DNA from: Hyaloscypha bicolor E
Taxonomy: Eukaryota; Ascomycota; Leotiomycetes; Helotiales; Hyaloscyphaceae
Assembly (NCBI RefSeq): GCF_002865645.1
Contig: NW_020194512.1
Span: 1,647,119-1,711,118, forward strand
Direction: 5' to 3'
DNA length: 64,000 nt
In this document: piece by piece, positions 58,109-64,000 of the stretch
Numbering within the stretch: position 1 is the stretch's first letter
Layout of the letters: the number at the start of each line of letters is the position of its first letter
Notes under the pieces: generated by a model
What the model was told of the DNA's origin: nothing
The model's database searches: none
The model's input: only the letters and a program-made list of their open reading frames with translations
Made by a program: the position numbers and the translations under genes

Positions 58109-59882
58109 TAATTATATTAAGTAATTATATTAGCTAATAAGATTAAAAACTAAATTATAATATTATTTTTATTTTTAAAATAAGCTTATTTTTAAGCTTT
58201 ATAAAAACTATTAATTTATTTAATTTTATATTATTTTCTTTTTTAAAATAAACTAATATTTTAAATATAAATATTATATATAAAAGATAAAAATCTTTAA
58301 TATATAACCTAAAAATATTTATTATTATTTCTATATAATTTCGAATAAATCTAATTTTTTATATAATTTAACTAATATTATAGGTTTTATAAAAATTCTA
58401 ATATATTAATATTATTATTATAAAAGCTTTATAAAATTAGAGAATTATTATTTAATATTAAAGCTAGATATTATACTAGATTCTTATTTTAATTAATTTA
58501 CTAAATTCTGTATTTTAATTTATTTTTTATTAGTTTAATTATAATTATTTAATATTATATTTTTATTTATTATTTTCTAGTATTAATAAAAGTAGTTCCG
58601 GGTTTATTTAACTTAATAAAGAATTCTAAGAATTCTTTTATAGCTTCTTTATATAAAAGACTAGATATATTTTTTTAAAGTTTTTAGTAATTTTTAAAAA
58701 AACAAATAATTGTATTTTTCTAAAATCTCAAATAAATTCTTTATTTAATTACTTAATTTCCGGTTCAAATAATTAGATTTCTAGTATTTTATAATAACTT
58801 ATATTTTATTTCTGATTTTAAAATTAATTAAATAATTATATTTATTAGTTTATATTATATATTATTTCTATATTTATTTTATATAACTTTAAGTAAATTA
58901 TTATAATTCATATAATTAATTTACTAATACTTTGGTTTTATTTCTATTTAGCTTCTTTTTAAATAAGCTAGCTTTAATAAAGAAATTCTAGTTTAGAGAA
59001 ATAGAAGACTTATAATTCTTTTTAGTTATAAATAAAAACTAGTTAATAATTTTATATTAAAAAAAAGTTTATTAATAATTTATTTAATAATAATTAATAT
59101 ATAAATATAATCTTTAATTAAAGTACTAATTAATAATTTCTATTTATTTATTTAAAAGTAATTAGTTATTAAAAGCTTAAGCTTAATACTAATTCTTATA
59201 TAAAATTTGCTTTAAAAATCGAATATAAATTAAAGTTTTTAATTTAATATAATTATTTAATATATTATATAAAATAAAAATAAAAGTATTACCTATTTAA
59301 TTATAATTATATTTTATATAAAAATAGTAATTAGATATTTAAATAATTAATTTATAAATATAATAATTATATTATTATTATTTTTTATTTTTTAAATAAT
59401 TCTTAAAATTTATAATAATATATTACTAGAAAGAAATAAAATAAATTAGGCTTTTTATTTCTTATAAATATAATAATTACTATAGTATTAATTAATATTT
59501 TTACTTATAAATAGCTAGTAATATTATTTTTTAAATAATTAATAAAGCTTTATATATTTAAGGTATTTAAAAAGAAATTTATTATATATTTTATAAATTA
59601 AAATAATTTATAAAAATAATTCGGGATTTATTTTATTTTTTATAATATAAAGTCTTTTATAATATAAAAAAAGATTATTTTATAATATTTAAATATTATT
59701 TTTATTTTAAGTTATTATATATAGCTTTTCTAAATCTAGTAATATATAATTAGTTTATAAAATTCTATTTACTAATTAGAAGCTATTATATTTAATAAGA
59801 GCTTTTAATAATAGTTTTATAAAAGTAATTATAATAGAGGCTATTAAAGCTTTTAAAAAAATACTTTTTTTTAAAGAAATTA

Positions 59883-60058
59883 TATCTTTAATAAAAATAT
59901 ATATCTTTAATAAAAATATATATCTTTAATAAAAATATATATCTTTAATAAAAATATATTATATCTTTAATAAAAATATATATCTTTAATAAAAATATAT
60001 ATCTTTAATAAAAATATATATCTTTAATAAAAATATATATCTTTAATAAAAATATATT
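59883..60058 (+). repeat. 19-bp tandem repeat ATCTTTAATAAAAATATAT, nine copies
   Basis: Nine near-identical units; the fourth is extended by a few bases (atatattatatc) and the array ends in atatatttc. The flanking DNA is equally AT-rich. Confidence 0.93.
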
Positions 60059-61611
60059 TCTTTAAAAAGTTTTTAATATATATTTAATTTTTAGAACTGA
60101 ATTCCGAATTAAATAAGCCGACTTTATAAAATATTATTATAAGCTATAAATTATAGCTATAAATTATAAATAATCTCTAAATTAATTTTATTACTAAAAA
60201 GAAATATTTAAGTTTATAACTTCTTTTTAATTTGTTTTTAAATATTTATTTTATTTTATTTTTATAATAAAGTATTTATTTATTTATTTAATTTTTTTTA
60301 AAATAATATATAAACTTAAAATAATAATAAAATAAAAGCTTAGCCTATTTAATTTATTAAAAAAAAAGCCTTTTAATAATTATAAAGTATTTTAAAATAT
60401 AATAATTAGAATAAATCTTAAAGGAAGTATTTTAAAGACTTTTTAGTTTAGTTTTTATTTTTCTAATATTTATATTATAATAAATATTTTATTATTATAT
60501 ATATTATAATTAAGCTTTATTAGAAATTATAAAACATTAAAATAAATTAGTAAATTATAAAACTATAATATTAAATTTAGTATAAAACTAATCTTTATTT
60601 CTTTTATAAGATTCAGGAAAGCTTTCTCTAAATAAAAGGCCCTAATAATATATATATAATTAGTAATTTATAAGTTTAATACTTATAATATAAATAATAA
60701 TTAGTTATAATATTAAAGGGCTATTAATCTCTCTAATTAATACTTGTAATATTCGAGATTTATTATATATTTTTAAGTTATATATAATTCTATATATATT
60801 ATAATTATATTTCTTTTCTAGGATCTTATTTCTAAGATTTATTAATTTATTCTAGTAAATATTTAATTAATTATTTAATTGAAATAAACTTCTAATATTT
60901 TAGAAAGTAGTTTTACTAATATAATCTAAATAATAGATATAAAAATCATTTAATTAAATTAGAACTAAATAAGTAAAAAAAAAGTAATTATATTTCAGAT
61001 ATAAAAACTAGCTAGTAATTATAATTTCATTTAAGATTTAAGTATTCTAATTAGCTTAATTTAAAATACTAAAGTATTATTTTATAAAATTAATAAAATT
61101 TATTAGATCTTATATTAGAATAATCTAAATAGCTATATAAAAAGAATTTAATAAAATATTTATATAAGAAACTTATATAAATATTTCTAAGGTCCTAAAA
61201 ATTATTTATAGACTTCTAGAAATATATATTAATTAGTTATACTAATTACTAATTAAAACTAGTATAAAAACTAGTAATTAATTCAGGTAATTCTTTGTTT
61301 CTATAAAAGAACCTTTTTATATTATTATATATTCTCTTTTTTTCTAATAATTATATATATAATAACTTCTTTTATTATTATTTTCTAGTTTTTTTTTGGC
61401 TTTTTTTTTAAAGTTTTCTTTAATTATTTTTAATTATTTCTATAATATCTTTTGGTTTTATTATTTACTAATATAATTATAAATATAAAAGTAATCTTAT
61501 AATCTCTTTTATTATTATTAATAAATACTTAAAATATTTCAAGTATTTATTTATTAATTTCTTTATCTTATTATTAGTATAGCTATTCCTTTGGGAGTTA
61601 CGTATATAGTT

Positions 61612-61677
61612 ACGGGATACGGGATACGGGATATGGGCAATGGGACATGGGTAATGGGATATAGGATACGGGATATG
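61612..61677 (+). repeat. 7-bp tandem repeat GGGATAC/GGGATAT, about nine units
   Basis: Units in order: gggatac twice, gggatat, gggcaat, gggacat, gggtaat, gggatat, aggatac, gggatat. Phase is constant at seven bases. It is not the fungal telomere unit TTAGGG. Confidence 0.88.
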
Positions 61678-62344
61678 GCTATATGACCTCGCATCCTATT
61701 AGTAACTCGACTAGTAGACTAGACCCCTTTAGGCTTAGTAGATTTAGGGATTATATATTAATACCACGATACTGCGATCCTTATTTCTAAACAATAACTT
61801 TACTAACTAATATAACTAGTATTTCCATACCTATATAATAGTACTATATATTACTAGTAAACTAATACTAATTAGTTTGTATATATAGATCAGAGAAGAT
61901 TTTAGATTAATCCTAAAAGTATTCGGTAGCCTAAGACAAATCTAGTTTATTCTATATTAAAGGGGGGAACTACTTATTAACTTTACAAAAGCATTCGGTA
62001 GCCTATAGAGAAGATATCTAGCTCTTGCTAATTAATAAGCAGTTAGCCATTTGACTATCTATCTATTTAACTTCTACTATCCTTCAAAACCAACTTCTTT
62101 TGGCCCCAAGACTACCTTCTTGGAAACTATCTTTTCTACTTATATAATACCCGTATTTACGGGAACCCCTCTCCGGAATATATGCCCTGCATATACCCTT
62201 AAAGCTCTTTAACTACTACTTCGATTTTACTATTAAATCGAGTCCTTCGAGCTTTAGACCCTCCCGGAATCGTAATATTTCACTTCCTAAATTTCTTATT
62301 ATAGACGAAATATTTAAGGGCGAAATATTTACTTTAATATCCTA

Positions 62345-62534
62345 CCAGGCATCTGGCATCTGAACCAGGCATCTGGCATCTTAACCACCAGATATCTGGT
62401 ATCTCAATAACTAGGTATCTGGTATCTCAACCAGGCATCTCAACCAGGCATCTCAACCAGGCATCTGAACCAGGCATCTGGCATCTCAACCAGGCATCTA
62501 AACTGGGCATCTGGCATCTGAACCAGGCATCTGG
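62345..62534 (+). repeat. Minisatellite with CCAGGCATCTGGCATCTCAA unit (20 or 13 bp)
   Basis: Full 20-bp units lie at 62345, 62365, 62411, 62470 and 62503; shortened 13-bp units (one GGCATCT missing) lie at 62431, 62444, 62457 and 62490. The 62385-62430 part has variants in which ca is changed to ta. Confidence 0.9.
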
Positions 62535-62647
62535 ACACCTTTACCACCGAACCCTTTCCACGAACCTACTACGAACTACCTTACCTTCGAACCCCTCCTG
62601 CTATGAACCACATATATATACTGGGAAGAACCTGAACTCGGTTTAGT

Positions 62648-63270
62648 ATGGATACTAACGAGGGAAAGGAACTAATTAAGAAATAGGAGAATGGTATTAA
62701 TCCGGTAACTATAATAAAGGCTAAACTTCAGGAATATATAACTACTAAGATATATTAGTATATCTTATATAGGAAGAGTAATAATAATCTATAGGATCTA
62801 TTCCAGGATAACTTTAAAAACTTTAATACTATAGTATATAGCCTAATTAATTATATACTCATATAAAATCTTTGAGCTCAACTTTAGTATAATAGTATCT
62901 ATATTAAATAGAACTATAGAAACCTTACTATTATATAATTCTTTATTAATCTTACCTAAAAAGAAATAAAGAATATATAAAATAAAGCTAATATTATTAA
63001 TAATAATCTAATTAGAATAGATCTTTTTTAGAGACCTATTATATTAGTTTATCTTACTCTAAATAGAACTAGATATAAGAGAACTAAATAATCTCAGTTA
63101 AGAAATCAAGCTATTTATTTACCTTTTCTAAATTAAGGCTATTTACTACTTCTATTTTTACTACTATTAGTATTACTACTAAACCCGAATTACTATTAAT
63201 TAGTACTTACTATTTTTACTAGAAAGCTTATTAGAGAAGTAGTAAAGATATTATAAAGTATTTAATAGTA
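62648..63270 (+). pseudogene. Stop-riddled coding relic, origin unknown (possible transposon)
   Basis: From ATG 62648 a frame can be followed (MDTNEGKELIKK, then a stop) with many TAG, TAA and TGA codons but few obvious frameshifts for about 600 bp. In-frame TAG/TAA where CAG/CAA or TGG could once have stood is what RIP produces. I cannot name the protein; a retroelement is only a guess. Confidence 0.3.
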
Positions 63271-64000
63271 AGATAATATATAAGTAGTTAAGGTAAGTAA
63301 GCTATAGAGTAATACTTATAAGTATAACTAATTCTAAGAATTAATTCTAATAAAAGACTAATTAATATCCCTTTCTAAAACTAGAAGTATCTCCCTATAT
63401 ATTCCCTAGTATTTAGTTAAGTATATAAAGCCTTTTACTTAACTAGGAAATATAAGCTAATATAATTCATATAATTCTAATTATAAGCTTTACCTAAAAT
63501 AGGGAACTAGATCTATAATATCTAATATCTATTTATATATTATTATATATACCTATTATATTAACTTCCTCTCTAGGCTCTTATTTATAAGAGGCCTGAA
63601 AAAACTATAAATAGCTTTATAAATAATCTCCTAAAACTTTTCCGGCTATTAATTCTTCCCAAAAACTTCCTATAATTACCCTATTATTATATTAGATAAT
63701 GGAATTAAGAATATAATTTACTAATCTTACCTAATTAACTTATAAATTACCTTTAGTAATTCCTTCTTATAAAAATAATATAGATATAGTATATATTATT
63801 AGATATAAAGCTCTTCCGGTCTCCTAATTAGTTTATAAATCCTAACTTAGCCTCTATTTATAAATAAATTATTACTTTATAGGCCTAAGAGCTTAGAAAA
63901 ATTAATCTAATCTTCTAGTTTATTTATAAATTCCTTTTTTAGAATTTTCTAGATATTTCTAGTATAGAACTAGTTCTGAATTTGTAATTACTATTTAGGA
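63271..64000. other. A+T-rich island, continues past the right edge
   Basis: Again AT-dominated with frequent TpA, slightly richer in C and G than the first part. No frame or repeat is recognised. Confidence 0.6.

Larger units (their letters stand above)
57431..61600. other. A+T-rich, RIP-like island, first part
   Basis: Composition changes abruptly near 57430. The line 59101-59160 has only 5 G or C in 60 bases. C is nearly always followed by T or A-poor contexts; CpA and TpG are rare while TpA is very common, the mark of repeat-induced point mutation. No frame longer than a few dozen codons survives. Two tandem arrays are listed separately. The ancestral repeat cannot be recognised. Confidence 0.85.
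61601..62647. other. Less AT-rich patch inside the island
   Basis: Between 61600 and 62640 the DNA regains ordinary C and G content with many CA and TG steps. It holds two minisatellites (below), and between them nothing that I recognise as a gene. Confidence 0.6.

Noticed and set aside
59883..60058. CRISPR-like array
   Set aside because: The units are contiguous with no unique spacers, and this is a eukaryotic genome.
61612..61677. Telomeric repeat
   Set aside because: The unit is GGGATAY, not TTAGGG, and the sequence continues on both sides.
1..64000. tRNA or rRNA genes
   Set aside because: I looked for A/B-box-like and rRNA-like stretches on both strands and found none convincing; a covariance-model scan would be decisive.

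Overview
The window is nuclear DNA from a filamentous ascomycete (Pezizomycotina). The evidence is short spliceosomal introns (mostly 45-125 nt, GT..AG with a few GC..AG), fungal versions of housekeeping genes (ATG9, ATG26, COG6, FCP1, CMR1, complex I NDUFA13), a DIM-2-type DNA methyltransferase, an NLR-like NACHT protein, and a very A+T-rich island that looks mutated by RIP. A Leotiomycetes-like origin is my guess; the sequence alone does not settle it. About 57 kb of gene-dense DNA is followed by about 6.6 kb of AT-rich DNA.

Layout: 0-1.4 kb, a GMC oxidoreductase cut by the left edge. 2.2-7.6 kb, COG6 and ATG9 in divergent orientation. 9.1-10.4 kb, a mitoferrin-type carrier. 11.4-14.4 kb, a SesA-like/NACHT/ankyrin NLR. 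15.2-18 kb, a MIT-AAA ATPase. 18.4-19.1 kb, mitochondrial uS17. 19.7-22.1 kb, a single-pass membrane protein with SGSI repeats. 22.8-24.2 kb, a ketopantoate-reductase-like enzyme with a duplicated tail. 24.3-24.9 kb, NDUFA13. 25.4-28.2 kb, FCP1. 29.7-34.1 kb, ATG26. 34.7-36.4 kb, CMR1. 36.7-38.3 kb, an Mtf2-like mitochondrial protein. 38.5-39.1 kb, a short DUF3602-like protein. 40.5-45.2 kb, DIM-2. 46.4-48.0 kb, a NYN-domain protein. 48.4-49.8 kb, a GT25-like glycosyltransferase. 50.2-51.3 kb, a MarR-GNAT fusion. 53.3-55.9 kb, a RasGAP of the gap1/sar1 type. 56.9-57.4 kb, a decayed small membrane-protein gene. 57.43-64 kb, the AT island with four tandem arrays and a stop-riddled relic.

The genes do not form one pathway. 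Themes shared by several are autophagy and sterol glucosylation (ATG9, ATG26), mitochondrial function (mitoferrin, uS17m, NDUFA13, Mtf2-like, perhaps the reductase), nuclear functions (FCP1, CMR1, DIM-2) and secretion (COG6, GT25). The presence of DIM-2 fits the strong CpA-to-TpA decay in the island, but being in the same window does not show cause.

The most unusual items are: the duplicated, still open C-terminal segment behind the reductase stop codon, which splice sites could swap in; the bacterial-looking MarR-GNAT fusion; a relay of two uORFs joined by ATGA overlaps in front of the Mtf2-like gene; and RIP-type transitions confined to some units of a minisatellite. I built exon models by hand from reading frame, splice signals and family motifs; every complete spliced model sums to a multiple of three.
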